This document shows, in pieces, positions 28,101 through 46,100 of a stretch of 64,000 bases of DNA (the first letter of the stretch is position 1; each line of letters begins with the position of its first letter). The position numbers and the translations under genes were made by a program. The notes under the pieces were generated by a model, which was not told where the DNA came from, made no database searches, and saw only the letters and a program-made list of their open reading frames with translations. The DNA is from Eledone cirrhosa (lineage: Eukaryota; Mollusca; Cephalopoda; Octopoda; Eledonidae), in assembly GCA_964016885.1 (NCBI GenBank), contig OZ024740.1, positions 4,431,836 to 4,495,835 of the forward strand. The letters run 5' to 3'.

Positions 28101-31100
28101 TGACACTGTCACCACCACCACTACCACAATGACACTGTCACCACCATCACTACCATATTGACACTGTCACCACCACCACTACCACAATGACACTGTCACC
28201 ACCACCACTACCATATTGACACTGTCACCACCACCACTACCACAATGACACTGTCACCACCACCACTACCATATTGACACTGTCACCCCCACCACTACCA
28301 CAATGACACTGTCACCACCACCACTACCACAATGACACTGTCACCACCACCACTACCATATTGACACTGTCACCCCCACCACTACCACAATGACACTGTC
28401 ACCACCACCACTACCACAATGACACTGTCACCACCACCACTACCACAATGACACTGTCACCAACACCACTACCACAATGACACTGTCACCACCACCACTA
28501 CCACAATGACACTGTCACCACCACCACTACCACAATGACACTGTCACCACCGCCACTACCACAATGACACTGTCACCACCACCACTACCACAATGACACT
28601 GTCACCACCGCCACTACCACAATGACACTGTCACCACCACCACTACCACAATGACAGTCACCACCACCACTACCACAATGACACTGTCACCAACACCACT
28701 ACCACAATGACACTGTCACCACCACCACTCCCACAATGACAGTCACCACCACCACTACCACAATGACATTGTCACCAACACCACTACCACAATGACACTG
28801 TCACCACCACCACTACCACAATGACACTGTCACCACCACCACTCCCACAATGACAGTCACCACCACCACTACCACAATGACACTGTCACCAACACCACTA
28901 CCACAATGACACTGTCACCACCACCACTACCACAAAAACACTGTCACCACCACCACTACCACAATGACACTGTCACCACCACCACTACCACAATGACACT
29001 GTCACCACCACCACTACCACAATGACACTGTCACCACCACCACTACCACAATGACACTGTCACCAACACCACTACCACAATGACACTGTCACCACCACCA
29101 CTACCACAATGACACTGTCACCACCACCACTACCACAATGACACTCTCACCACCGCCACTACCACAATGACACTGTCACCACCACCACTACCACAATGAC
29201 ACTGTCACCACCGCCACTACCACAATGACACTGTCACCACCACCACTACCACAATGACAGTCACCACCACCACTACCACAATGACACTGTCACCAACACC
29301 ACTACCACAATGACACTGTCACCACCACAACTCCCACAATGACAGTCACCACCACCACTACCACAATGACACTGTCACCAACACCACTACCACAATGACA
29401 CTGTCACCAACACCACTACCACAATGACACTGTCACCACCACCACTACCACAATGACACTGTCACCACCACCACTACCACAATGACACTGTCACCACCGC
29501 CACTACCACAATGACACTGTCACCACCACCACTACCACAATGACACTGTCACCACCACCACTCCCACAATGACACTGTCACCACCACCACTACCACAATG
29601 ACACTGTCACCACCACCACTACCACAATGACACTGTCACCAACACCACTACCATAATGACACTGTCACCACCACCACTACCACAATGACACTGTCACCAC
29701 CACCTCTACCACAATGACACTGTCACCACCACCACTACCACAATGACACTGTCACCACCACCTCTACCACAATGACACTGTCACCACCACCACTACCACA
29801 ATGACACTGTCACCACCACCTCTACCACAATGACACTGTCACCACCATCACTACCACAATGACACTGTCACCACCACCACTACTACAATGACACTGTCAC
29901 CACCACCACTACCACAATGACACTGTCACCACCACCCTACCACAATGACACTGTCACCACCACCACTACCACAATGACACTGTCACCACCACCACTACCA
30001 CAATAACACTGTCACCACCACCACTACCACAATGACACTGTCACCACCACCACTACCACAATGACACTGTCACCACCACCACTACCACAATGACACTGTC
30101 ACCACCACCACTACCACAATGACACTGTCACCACCACCACTACCACAATAACACTGTCACCACCACCACTACCACAATGACACTGTCACCACCACCACTA
30201 CCACAATGACACTGTCACCACCACCACTACCACAATGACACTGTCACCACCACCACTACCACAATGACACTGTCACCACCACCACTACCACAATGACACT
30301 GTCACCACCACCACTACCACAATAACACTGTCACCACCACCACTACCACAATGACACTGTCACCACCACCACTACCACAATGACACTGTCACCACCACCA
30401 CTACCACAATGACACTGTCACCACCACCACTACCACAATGACACTGTCACCAACACCACTACCACAATGACACTGTCACCACCACCACTACCACAATGAC
30501 ACTGTCACCACCACCACTACCACAATGACACTGTCACCACCGCCACTACCACATTGACACTGTCACCACCACCACTACCACAATGACACTGTCACCACCA
30601 CCACTACCACAATGACACTGTCACCACCGCCACTACCACAATGACACTGTCACCACCACCACTACCATAATGACACTGTCACCACCACCTCTACCATAAT
30701 GACACTGTCACCAACACCACTACCACAATGACACTGTCACCACCACCACTACCACAATGACACTGTCACCACCACCACTACCATAATGACACTCTCACCA
30801 CCACCACTACCATATTGACTGTCACCACCACCACTCCCACAATGACACTGTCACCACCACCACTACCACAATGACACTGTCACCACCACCACTACCATAT
30901 TGACTGTGACCACCACCACTACCACAATGACACTGTCACCACCACCGCTACCACATTGACACTGTCAACACCACTACCACTACCACAATGACACTGTCAC
31001 CACCACCACTACCACAATGACACTGTCACCACCACCACTACCATATTGACTGTGACCACCACCACTACCACAATGACACTGTCACCACCACCGCTACCAC

Positions 31101-34100
31101 ATTGACACTGTCAACACCACTACCACTACCACAATGACACTGTCACCACCACCACTACCACAATGACACTGTCAACACCACCGCTACCACAATGACACTG
31201 TCAACACCACTACCACTACCACAATGACACTGTCACCACCACCACTACCATAATGACACTGTCACCACCACCACTACCACAATGACACTGTCACCACCAC
31301 CACCACTACCATAATGACACTGTCACCACCACCTCTACCATAATGACACTGTCACCAACACCACTACCACAATGACACTGTCACCACCACCACTACCACA
31401 ATGACACTGTCACCACCACCACTACCATAATGACACTCTCACCACCACCACTACCATATTGACTGTCACCACCACCACTCCCACAATGACACTGTCACCA
31501 CCACCACTACCACAATGACACTGTCACCACCACCACTACCATATTGACTGTGACCACCACCACTACCACAATGACACTGTCACCACCACCGCTACCACAT
31601 TGACACTGTCAACACCACTACCACTACCACAATGACACTGTCACCACCACCACTACCACAATGACACTGTCACCACCACCACTACCATATTGACTGTGAC
31701 CACCACCACTACCACAATGACACTGTCACCACCACCGCTACCACATTGACACTGTCAACACCACTACCACTACCACAATGACACTGTCACCACCACCACT
31801 ACCACAATGACACTGTCAACACCACCGCTACCACAATGACACTGTCAACACCACCACCACTACCACAATGACACTGTCACCAACACCACTACCATAATGA
31901 CACTGTCACCACCACCACTACCATAATGACACTGTCACTACCGCCACTACCACAATGACACTGTCACCACCACCACTCCCACAATGACACTGTCACCACC
32001 ACCACTACCACAATGACACTGTCACCAACACCACTACCATAATGACACTGTCACCACCACCACTACCACAATGACACTGTCACCACCACCACCACTACCA
32101 CAATGACACTGTCACCACCACCGCCACTACCATAATGACACTGTTACCACCACCACTACCACAATGACACTGTCACCACCACCACTACCATAATGACACT
32201 GTCACCACCACCACCACTACTACAATGACACTGTCACCACCACCACTACCACAATGACACTGTCACCACCACCACTACCACAATGACACTGTCACCACCA
32301 CCACTACCATATTGACACTCTCACCACCACCACTACCATAATGACACTGTCACCACCACCACTACCACAATGACACTGTCACCACCACCACTACCACAAT
32401 GACACTGTCACCACCACCACTCCCACAATGACACTGTCACCACCACCACTACCACAATGACACTGTCACCAACACCACTACCATAATGACACTGTCACCA
32501 CCACCACTACCTCAATGACACTGTCACCACCACCACTACCACAATGACACTGTCACCACCACCACTACCATAATGACACTGTCACCACCACCACTACCTC
32601 AATGACACTGTCGCCACCACCACTACCACAATGACACTGTCACCACCACCACTACCACAATGACACTGTCACCACCACCACTACCACAATAACACTGTCG
32701 CCACCACCACTACCATAATGACACTGTCACCACCACCACTACCTCAATGACACTGTCACCACCACCACTACCACAATGACACTGTCACCACCACCACTCC
32801 CACAATGACACTGTCACCACCACCACTACCACAATGACACTGTCACCAACACCACTACCATAATGACACTGTCACCACCACCACTACCTCAATGACACTG
32901 TCACCACCACCACTACCACAATGACACTGTCACCACCACCACTACCATAATGACACTGTCACCACCACCACTACCTCAATGACACTGTCACCACCACCAC
33001 TACCACAATGACACTGTCACCACCACCACTACCACAATGACACTGTCACCACCACCACTACCTCAATGACACTGTCGCCACCACCACTACCACAATGACA
33101 CTGTCACCACCACCACTACCACAATGACACTGTCACCACCACCACTACCACAATGACACTGTCACCACCACCACCACCTCCATAATGACACTGTCACCAC
33201 CACCACTACCACAATGACACTGTCACCACCACCACTACCACAATAACACTGTCACCAACACCACTACCATAATGACACTGTCACCACCACCACTACCTCA
33301 ATGACACTGTCACCACCACCACTACCACAATGACACTGTCACCACCACCACTACCATAATGACACTGTCACCACCACCACTACCTCAATGACACTGTCGC
33401 CACCACCACTACCACAATGACACTGTCACCACCACCACTACCACAATGACACTGTCACCACCACCACTACCACAATGACACTGTCACCACCACCACCACC
33501 TCCATAATGACACTGTCACCACCACCACTACCACAATGACACTGTCACCACCGCCACTACCACAATGACACTGTCACCAACACCACTACCATAATGACAC
33601 TGTCACCACCACCACTACCTCAATGACACTGTCACCACCACCACTACCACAATGACACTGTCACCACCACCACTACCATAATGACACTGTCACCACCACC
33701 ACTACCTCAATGACACTGTCGCCACCACCACTACCACAATGACACTGTCACCACCACCACTACCACAATGACACTGTCACCACCACCACTACCACAATAA
33801 CACTGTCACCACCACCACTCCCACAATGACACTGTCACCACCACCATCACTACCACAATGACACTGTCACCACCACCACTACCACAATGACACTGTCACC
33901 ACCACCACTACCATAATGACACTCTCACCACCACCACTACCATATTGACTGTCACCACCACCACTCCCACAATGACACTGTCACCACCACCACTACCACA
34001 ATGACACTGTCACCACCACCACTACCATATTGACTGTGACCACCACCACTACCACAATGACACTGTCACCACCACCGCTACCACATTGACACTGTCAACA

Positions 34101-37100
34101 CCACTACCACTACCACAATGACACTGTCACCACCACCACTACCACAATGATACTGTCAACACCACCGCTACCACAATGACACTGTCAACACCACTACCAC
34201 TACCACAATGACACTGTCACCACCACCACTACCATAATGACACTGTCACCACCACCACTACCACAATGACACTGTCACCACCACCACCACTACCATAATG
34301 ACACTGTCACCACCACCTCTACCATAATGACACTGTCACCAACACCACTACCACAATGACACTGTCACCACCACCACTACCACAATGACACTGTCACCAC
34401 CACCACTACCATATTGACTGTCACCACCACCACTCCCACAATGACACTGTCACCACCACCACTACCACAATGACACTGTCACCACCACCACTACCATATT
34501 GACTGTGACCACCACCACTACCACAATGACACTGTCACCACCACCGCTACCACATTGACACTGTCAACACCACTACCACTACCACAATGACACTGTCACC
34601 ACCACCACTACCACAATGACACTGTCACCACCACCACTACCATATTGACTGTGACCACCACCACTACCACAATGACACTGTCACCACCACCGCTACCACA
34701 TTGACACTGTCAACACCACTACCACTACCACAATGACACTGTCACCACCACCACTACCACAATGACACTGTCAACACCACCGCTACCACAATGACACTGT
34801 CAACACCACCACCACTACCACAATGACACTGTCACCAACACCACTACCATAATGACACTGTCACCACCACCACTACCATAATGACACTGTCACTACCGCC
34901 ACTACCACAATGACACTGTCACCACCACCACTCCCACAATGACACTGTCACCACCACCACTACCACAATGACACTGTCACCAACACCACTACCATAATGA
35001 CACTGTCACCACCACCACTACCACAATGACACTGTCACCACCACCACCACTACCACAATGACACTGTCACCACCACCGCCACTACCATAATGACACTGTT
35101 ACCACCACCACTACCACAATGACACTGTCACCACCACCACTACCATAATGACACTGTCACCACCACCACCACTACTACAATGACACTGTCACCACCACCA
35201 CTACCACAATGACACTGTCACCACCACCACTACCACAATGACACTGTCACCACCACCACTACCATATTGACACTCTCACCACCACCACTACCATAATGAC
35301 ACTGTCACCACCACCACTACCACAATGACACTGTCACCACCACCACTACCACAATGACACTGTCACCACCACCACTCCCACAATGACACTGTCACCACCA
35401 CCACTACCACAATGACACTGTCACCAACACCACTACCATAATGACACTGTCACCACCACCACTACCTCAATGACACTGTCACCACCACCACTACCACAAT
35501 GACACTGTCACCACCACCACTACCATAATGACACTGTCACCACCACCACTACCTCAATGACACTGTCGCCACCACCACTACCACAATGACACTGTCACCA
35601 CCACCACTACCACAATGACACTGTCACCACCACCACTACCACAATAACACTGTCGCCACCACCACTACCATAATGACACTGTCACCACCACCACTACCTC
35701 AATGACACTGTCACCACCACCACTACCACAATGACACTGTCACCACCACCACTCCCACAATGACACTGTCACCACCACCACTACCACAATGACACTGTCA
35801 CCAACACCACTACCATAATGACACTGTCACCACCACCACTACCTCAATGACACTGTCACCACCACCACTACCACAATGACACTGTCACCACCACCACTAC
35901 CATAATGACACTGTCACCACCACCACTACCTCAATGACACTGTCACCACCACCACTACCACAATGACACTGTCACCACCACCACTACCACAATGACACTG
36001 TCACCACCACCACTACCTCAATGACACTGTCGCCACGACCACTACCACAATGACACTGTCACCACCACCACTACCACAATGACACTGTCACCACCACCAC
36101 TACCACAATGACACTGTCACCACCACCACCACCTCCATAATGACACTGTCACCACCACCACTACCACAATGACACTGTCACCACCACCACTACCACAATA
36201 ACACTGTCACCAACACCACTACCATAATGACACTGTCACCACCACCACTACCTCAATGACACTGTCACCACCACCACTACCACAATGACACTGTCACCAC
36301 CACCACTACCATAATGACACTGTCACCACCACCACTACCTCAATGACACTGTCGCCACCACCACTACCACAATGACACTGTCACCACCACCACTACCACA
36401 ATGACACTGTCACCACCACCACTACCACAATGACACTGTCACCACCACCACCACCTCCATAATGACACTGTCACCACCACCACTACCACAATGACACTGT
36501 CACCACCGCCACTACCACAATGACACTGTCACCAACACCACTACCATAATGACACTGTCACCACCACCACTACCTCAATGACACTGTCACCACCACCACT
36601 ACCACAATGACACTGTCACCACCACCACTACCATAATGACACTGTCACCACCACCACTACCTCAATGACACTGTCGCCACCACCACTACCACAATGACAC
36701 TGTCACCACCACCACTACCACAATGACACTGTCACCACCACCACTACCACAATAACACTGTCACCACCACCACTCCCACAATGACACTGTCACCACCACC
36801 ATCACTACCACAATGACACTGTCACCACCACCACTACCACAATGACACTGTCACCACCACCACTACCATAATGACACTGTCACCACCACCACTACCACAA
36901 TGACACTGTCACCACCACCACTACCACAATGACACTGTCACCACCACCACTACCTCAATGACACTGTCACCACCACCACTACCATAATGACACTGTCACC
37001 ACCACCACTACCACAATAACACTGTCACCATCACCACTACCATAATGACACTGTCACCACCACCACTACCTCAATGACACTGTCACCACCACCACTACCA

Positions 37101-40100
37101 TAATGACACTGTCACCACCACCACTACCACAATTACACTGTCACCACCACCATCACTACCACAATGACACTGTCACCACCACCACTACCACAATGACACT
37201 GTCACCACCACCACTACCATAATGACACTGTCACCACCACCACTACTACCACAATAACACTGTCACCACCACCACTACCATATTGACACTGTCACCACCA
37301 CCACTACCACAATGACACTGTCACCACCACCACTACTACCACAATGACACTGTCACCACCACCACTACCACAATGACACTGTCACCACCACCACTACCAT
37401 AATGACACTGTCACCACCACCACTACCATATTGACTGTCACCACCACCACTCCCACAATGACACTGTCACCACCACCACTACCATAATGCCACTGTCACC
37501 ACCATCACTACCACAATGACACTGTCACCACCACCACTACCATAATGACACTGTCACCACCACCACCACCATATTGACTGTCACCACCACCACTCCCACA
37601 ATGATACTGTCACCACCACTACCACAATGACACTGTCACCACCACCACTACCACAATGACACTGTCACCACCACCACTACCACAATGACACTGTCACCAC
37701 CACCACTCCCACAATGACACTGTCACCACCACCACTACCATAATGACACTGTCACCACCACCACCAACATATTGACTGTCACCACCACCACTCCCACAAT
37801 GATACTGTCACCACCACCACTCCCACAATGACACTGTCACCACCACCACTACCATAATGACACTGTCACCACCACCACCACCATATTGACTGTCACCACC
37901 ACCACTCCCACAATGATACTGTCACCACCACTACCACAATGACACTGTCACCACCACCACTACCACAATGACACTGTCACCACCACCACTACCACAATGA
38001 CACTGTCACCACCGCCACTACCACAATGACACTGTCACCACCACCACTACCACAATGACACTGTCACCACCACCACTACCACAATGACACTGTCACCACC
38101 ACCACTACCACAATGACACTGTCACCACCACCACTACCACAATGACACTGTCACCACCACCACTACCACAATGACACTGCCACCACCACCACTACCACAA
38201 TGACACTGTCACCACCACCACTACCATAATGACACTGTCACCAACACCACTACCACAATGACACTGTCACCACCGCCACTACCACAATGACACTGTCACC
38301 ACCACCACTACCACAATGACACTGTCACCACCGCCACTACCACAATGACACTGTCACCACCACCACTACCACAATGACACTGTCACCACCACCACTACCA
38401 CAATGACACTGTCACCACCACCACTACCATAATGACACTGTCACCAACACCACTACCACAATGACACTGTCACCACCACCACTACCACAATAACACTGTC
38501 ACCATCACCACTACCATAATGACACTGTCACCAACACCACTACCACAATGACACTGTCACCACCGCCACTACCACAATGACACTGTCACCACCACCACTA
38601 CCACAATGACACTGTCACCACCACCACTACCACAATGACACTGTCACCAACACCACTACCACAATGACACTGTCACCACCACCTCTACCACAATGACACT
38701 GTCACCACCACCACTACCACAATGACACTGTCACCACCACCACTACCACAATGACACTGTCACCAACACCACTACCACAATGACACTGTCACCACCGCCA
38801 CTACCACAATGACACTGTCACCACCACCACTACCACAATGACACTGTCACCACCACCACTACCACAATGACACTGTCACCACCACCACTACCACAATGAC
38901 ACTGTCACCACCGCCACTACCACAATGACACTGTCACCACCGCCACTACCACAATGACACTGTCACCAACACCACTACCACAATGACACTGTCACCACCG
39001 CCACTACCACAATGACACTGTCACCACCACCACTACCATAATGACACTGTCACCACCACCACTACCACAATGACACTGTCACCACCACCACTACCATAAT
39101 GACACTGTCACCACCACCACTACCACAATGACACTGTCACCACCACCACTCCCACAATGACACTGTCACCACCACCACCACCTCCATAATGACACTGTCA
39201 CCACCACCACTACCACAATGACACTGTCACCACCACCACTACCACAATGACACTGTCACCACCACCACTACCATAATGACACTATCACCACCACCACTCC
39301 CACAATGACACTGTCACCACCACCACCACCACCTCCATAATGACACTGTCACCACCACCACTACCACAATGACACTGTCACCACCACCACTACCACAATG
39401 ACACTGTCACCACCACCACTACCACAACGACACTGTCACCAACACCACTACCACAATGACACTGTCACCACCACCACTACCACAATGACACTGTCACCAC
39501 CGCCACTACCACAATGACACTGTCACCAACACCACTACCACAATGACACTGTCACCACCACCTCTACCATAATGACACTGTCACCAACACCACTCCCACA
39601 ATGACACTGTCACCACCACCACTACCACAATGACACTGTCACCACCGCCACTACCATAATGACACTGTCACCAACACCACTCCCACAATGACACTGTCAC
39701 CACCACCACTACCACAATGACACTGTCACCACCGCCACTACCATAATGACACTGTCACCACCACCACTACCACAATGACACTGTCACCAACACCACTACC
39801 ACAATGACACTGTCACCACCGCCACTACCACAATGACACTGTCACCACCGCCACTACCACAATGACACTGTCACCAACACCACTTCCACAATGACACTGT
39901 CTCCACCACCACTACCATAATGACACTGTCACCACCACCACTACCACAATGACACTGTCACCACCACCACTACCACAATGACACTGTCACCACCACCTCT
40001 ACCATAATGACACTGTCACCACCACCACTACCATAATGACACTGTCACCACCACCACTACCACAATGACACTGTCACCACCACCACTACCATAATGACAC

Positions 40101-43100
40101 TGTCACCACCACCACTACCACAATGACACTGTCACCACCACCACTACCACAATGACACTGTCACGACCACCACTACCACAATGACACTGTCACCACCACC
40201 ACTACCACAATGACACTGTCACCACCGCCACTACCATAATGACACTGTCACCACCACCACTACCACAATGACACTGTCACCACCACCACTACCATAATGA
40301 CACTGTCACCACCACCACTACCACAATGACACTGTCACCACCACCACTCCCACAATGACACTGTCACCACCACCACCACCTCCATAATGACACTGTCACC
40401 ACCACCACTCCCACAATGACACTGTCACCACCACCACCACCTCCATAATGACACTGTCACCACCACCACTACCACAATGACACTGTCACCACCACCACTA
40501 CCACAATGACACTGTCACCACCACCACTACCACAATGACACTGTCACCACCACCACTACCACAATGACACTGTCACCACCACCACTCCCACAATGACACT
40601 GTCACCACCACCACCACCTCCATAATGACACTGTCACCACCACCACTACCACAATGACACTGTCACCACCACCACTACCACAATGACACTGTCACCACCA
40701 CCACTACCATAATGACACTGTCACCACCACCACTACCACAATGACACTGTCACCACCACCACTACCATAATGACACTGTCACCAACACCACTACCACAAT
40801 GACACTGTCACCACCACCACTACCACAATAACACTGTCACACTCACCACTACCATAATGACACTGTCACCAACACCACTACCACAATGACACTGTCACCA
40901 CCGCCACTACCACAATGACACTGTCACCACCACCACTACAACAATGACACTGTCACCACCACCACTACCATAATGACACTGTCACCACCACCACTACCAC
41001 AATGACACTGTCACCACCACCACTACCATAATGACACTGTCACCACCACCACTACCACAATGACACTGTCACCACCACCACTACCATAATGACACTGTCA
41101 CCACCGCCACTACCACAATGACACTGTCACCACCACCACTACCATAATGACACTGTCACCAACACCACTACCACAATGACACTGTCACCACCACCACTAC
41201 CACAATAACACTGTCACCATCACCACTACCACAATGACACTGTCACCACCACCACTACCATAATGACACTGTCACCACCACCACTACCACAATGACACTG
41301 TCACCACCACCACCACTACCACAATGACACTGTCACCACCACCGCCACTACCACAATGACACTGTCACCACCACCACTACCACAATGACACTGTCACCAC
41401 CACCACTACTACAATGACACTGTCACCAACACCACTACCACAATGACACTGTCACCACCGCCACTACCACAATGACACTGTCACCACCACCACTACCACA
41501 ATGACACTGTCACCACCACCACTACCACAATGACACTGTCACCACCACCACTACCACAATGACACTGTCACCACCGCCACTACCACAATGACACTGTCAC
41601 CACCACCACTACCACAATGACACTGTCACCACCACCACTACCACAATGACACTGTCACCACCGCCACTACCACAATGACACTGTCACCACCGCCACTACC
41701 ACAATGACACTGTCACCACCACCACTACCATAATGACACTGCCACCACCACCACTACCATAATGACACTGTCACCAACACCACTACCACAATGACACTGT
41801 CACCACCACCACTACCACAATAACACTGTCACCACCACCACTACCATAATGACACTGTCACCAACACCACTACCACAATGACACTGTCACCACCACCACT
41901 AGCACAATAACACTGTCACCATCACCACTACCATAATGACACTGTCACCACCACCACTACCACAATGACACTGTCACCACCACCACTCCGACAATGACAC
42001 TGTCACCACCGCCACTACCACAATGACACTGTCACCACCACCACTACCACAATGAGACTGTCACCACCACCACTACCACAATGACACTGTCACCACCATC
42101 ACTACCATAATAACACTGTCACCACCATCACTACCACAATGACACTGTCACCACCACCACTACCACAATAACACTGTCACCATCACCACTACCATAATGA
42201 CACTGTCACCACCACCACTACCATAATGACACTGTCACCACCACCACTACCACAATGACACTGTCACCACCACCACTACCATAATGACACTGTCACCACC
42301 ATCACTACCATAATGACACTGTCACCACCATCACTACCACAATGACACTGTCACCACCACCACTACCACAATAACACTGTCACCACCACCTCTACCACAA
42401 TGACACTGTCACCACCATCACTACCACAATGACACTGTCACCACCACCACCACTACCATAATGACACTGTCACCACCACCACTACCACAATGACACTGTC
42501 ACCACCATCACTACCACAATGACACTGTCACCACCACCACCACTACCATAATGACACTGTCACCACCACCACTACCACAATGACACTGTCACCACCATCA
42601 CTACCACAATGACACTGTCACCACCACCACCACTACCATAATGACACTGTCACCACCACCACTACCACAATGACACTGTCACCACCACCACTACCACAAT
42701 GACACTGTCACCACCATCACTACCACAATGACACTGTCACCACCGCCACTACTACAATGACACTGTCACCACCACTACCACAATGACACTGTCACCACCA
42801 CCACTACCACAATGACACTGTCACCACCATCACTACCACAATGACACTGTCACCACCACCACTACCACAATGACACTGTCACCACCACCACTACCACAAT
42901 GACACTGTTACCAACACCACTACCACAATGACACTGTCACCACCACCACTACCATAATGACACTGTCACCACCACCACCACTACCATAATGACACTGTCA
43001 CCACCACCACTACCACAATGACACTGTCACCACCACCACTACCACAATGACACTGTCACCACCATCACTACCACAATGACACTGTCACCACCGCCACTAC

Positions 43101-46100
43101 TACAATGACACTGTCACCACCACCACTACCACAATGACACTGTCACCACCACCACTACCACAATGACACTGTCACCACCATCACTACCACAATGACACTG
43201 TCACCACCACCACTACCACAATGACACTGTCACCACCACCACTACCACAATGACACTGTCACCAACACCACTACCATAATGACACTGTCACCACCACCAC
43301 TACCACAATGACACTGTCACCACCACCTCTACCACAATGACACTGTCACCACCACCACTACCACAATGACACTGTCACCAACACCACTACCATAATGACA
43401 CTGTCACCACCACCACTACCACAATGACACTGTCACCACCACCTCTACCACAATGACACTGTCACCACCACCACTACCACAATGACACTGTCACCACCAC
43501 CTCTACCACAATGACACTGTCACCACCACCACTACCACAATGACACTATCACCACCACCACTACCACAATGACACTGTCACCACCACCACTACCACAATG
43601 ACACTGTCACCACCACCACTACCACAATGACACTGTCACCACCACCACTACCACAATGACACTGTCACCACCACCACTACCACAATAACACTGTCACCAC
43701 CACCACTACCACAATGACACTGTCACCACCACCACTACCACAATGACACTGTCACCACCACCACTACCACAATGACACTGTCACCACCACCACTACCACA
43801 ATGACACTGTCACCACCACCACTACCACAATGACACTGTCACCACCACCACTACCACAATAACACTGTCACCACCACCACTACCACAATGACACTGTCAC
43901 CACCACCACTACCACAATGACACTGTCACCAACACCACTACCACAATGACACTGTCACCACCACCACTACCACAATGACACTGTCACCACCACCACTACC
44001 ACAATGACACTGTCACCACCGCCACTACCACATTGACACTGTCACCACCACCACTACCACAATGACACTGTCACCACCACCACTACCACAATGACACTGT
44101 CACCACCGCCACTACCACAATGTCACTGTCACCACCACCACTACCATAATGACACTGTCACCACCACCTCTACCATAATGACACTGTCACCAACACCACT
44201 ACCACAATGACACTGTCACCACCACCACTACCACAATGACACTGTCACCACCACCACTACCATAATGACACTCTCACCACCACCACTACCATATTGACTG
44301 TCACCACCACCACTCCCACAATGACACTGTCACCACCACCACTACCACAATGACACTGTCACCACCACCACTACCATATTGACTGTGACCACCACCACTA
44401 CCACAATGACACTGTCACCACCACCGCTACCACATTGACACTGTCAACACCACTACCACTACCACAATGACACTGTCACCACCACCACTACCACAATGAC
44501 ACTGTCACCACCACCACTACCATATTGACTGTGACCACCACCACTACCACAATGACACTGTCACCACCACCGCTACCACATTGACACTGTCAACACCACT
44601 ACCACTACCACAATGACACTGTCACCACCACCACTACCACAATGACACTGTCAACACCACCGCTACCACAATGACACTGTCAACACCACTACCACTACCA
44701 CAATGACACTGTCACCACCACCACTACCATAATGACACTGTCACCACCACCACTACCACAATGACACTGTCACCACCACCACCACTACCATAATGACACT
44801 GTCACCATCACCACTACCATATTGACACTGTCACCACCACCACTACCACAATGACACTGTCACCACCACCACTACCACAATGACACTGTCACCACCACCA
44901 CTACCACAATGACACTGTCACCACCACCACTACCACAATAACACTGTCACCACCACCACCGCCATATTGACTGTGACCACCACCACTACCACAATGACAC
45001 TGTCACCACCACCACTACCACAATGACACTGTCACCACCGCCACTACCACAATGACACTGTCACCACCACCACTCCCACAATGACACTGTCACCACCACC
45101 ACTACCACAATGACACTGTCACCAACACCACTACCATAATGACACTGTCACCACCACCACTACCATAATGACACTGTCACCACCGCCACTACCACAATGA
45201 CACTGTCACCACCACCACTCCCACAATGACACTGTCACCACCACCACTACCACAATGACACTGTCACCAACACCACTACCATAATGACACTGTCACCACC
45301 ACCACTACCACAATGACACTGTCACCACCACCACTACTACCACAATGACACTGTCACCACCACCGCCACTACCATAATGACACTGTTACCACCACCACTA
45401 CCACAATGACACTGTCACCACCACCACTACCATAATGACACTGTCACCACCACCACCACTACTACAATGACACTGTCACCACCACCACTACCACAATGAC
45501 ACTGTCACCACCACCACTACCACAATGACACTGTCACCACCACCACTACCATATTGACACTCTCACCACCACCACTACCATAATGACACTGTCACCACCA
45601 CCACTACCACAATGACACTGTCACCACCACCACTACCACAATGACACTGTCACCACCACCACTCCCACAATGACACTGTCACCACCACCACTACCACAAT
45701 GACACTGTCACCAACACCACTACCATAATGACACTGTCACCACCACCACTACCTCAATGACACTGTCACCACCACCACTACCACAATGACACTGTCACCA
45801 CCACCACTACCATAATGACACTGTCACCACCACCACTACCTCAATGACACTGTCGCCACCACCACTACCACAATGACACTGTCACCACCACCACTACCAC
45901 AATGACACTGTCACCACCACCACTACCACAATAACACTGTCGCCACCACCACTACCATAATGACACTGTCACCACCACCACTACCTCAATGACACTGTCA
46001 CCACCACCACTACCACAATGACACTGTCACCACCACCACTCCCACAATGACACTGTCACCACCACCACTACCACAATGACACTGTCACCAACACCACTAC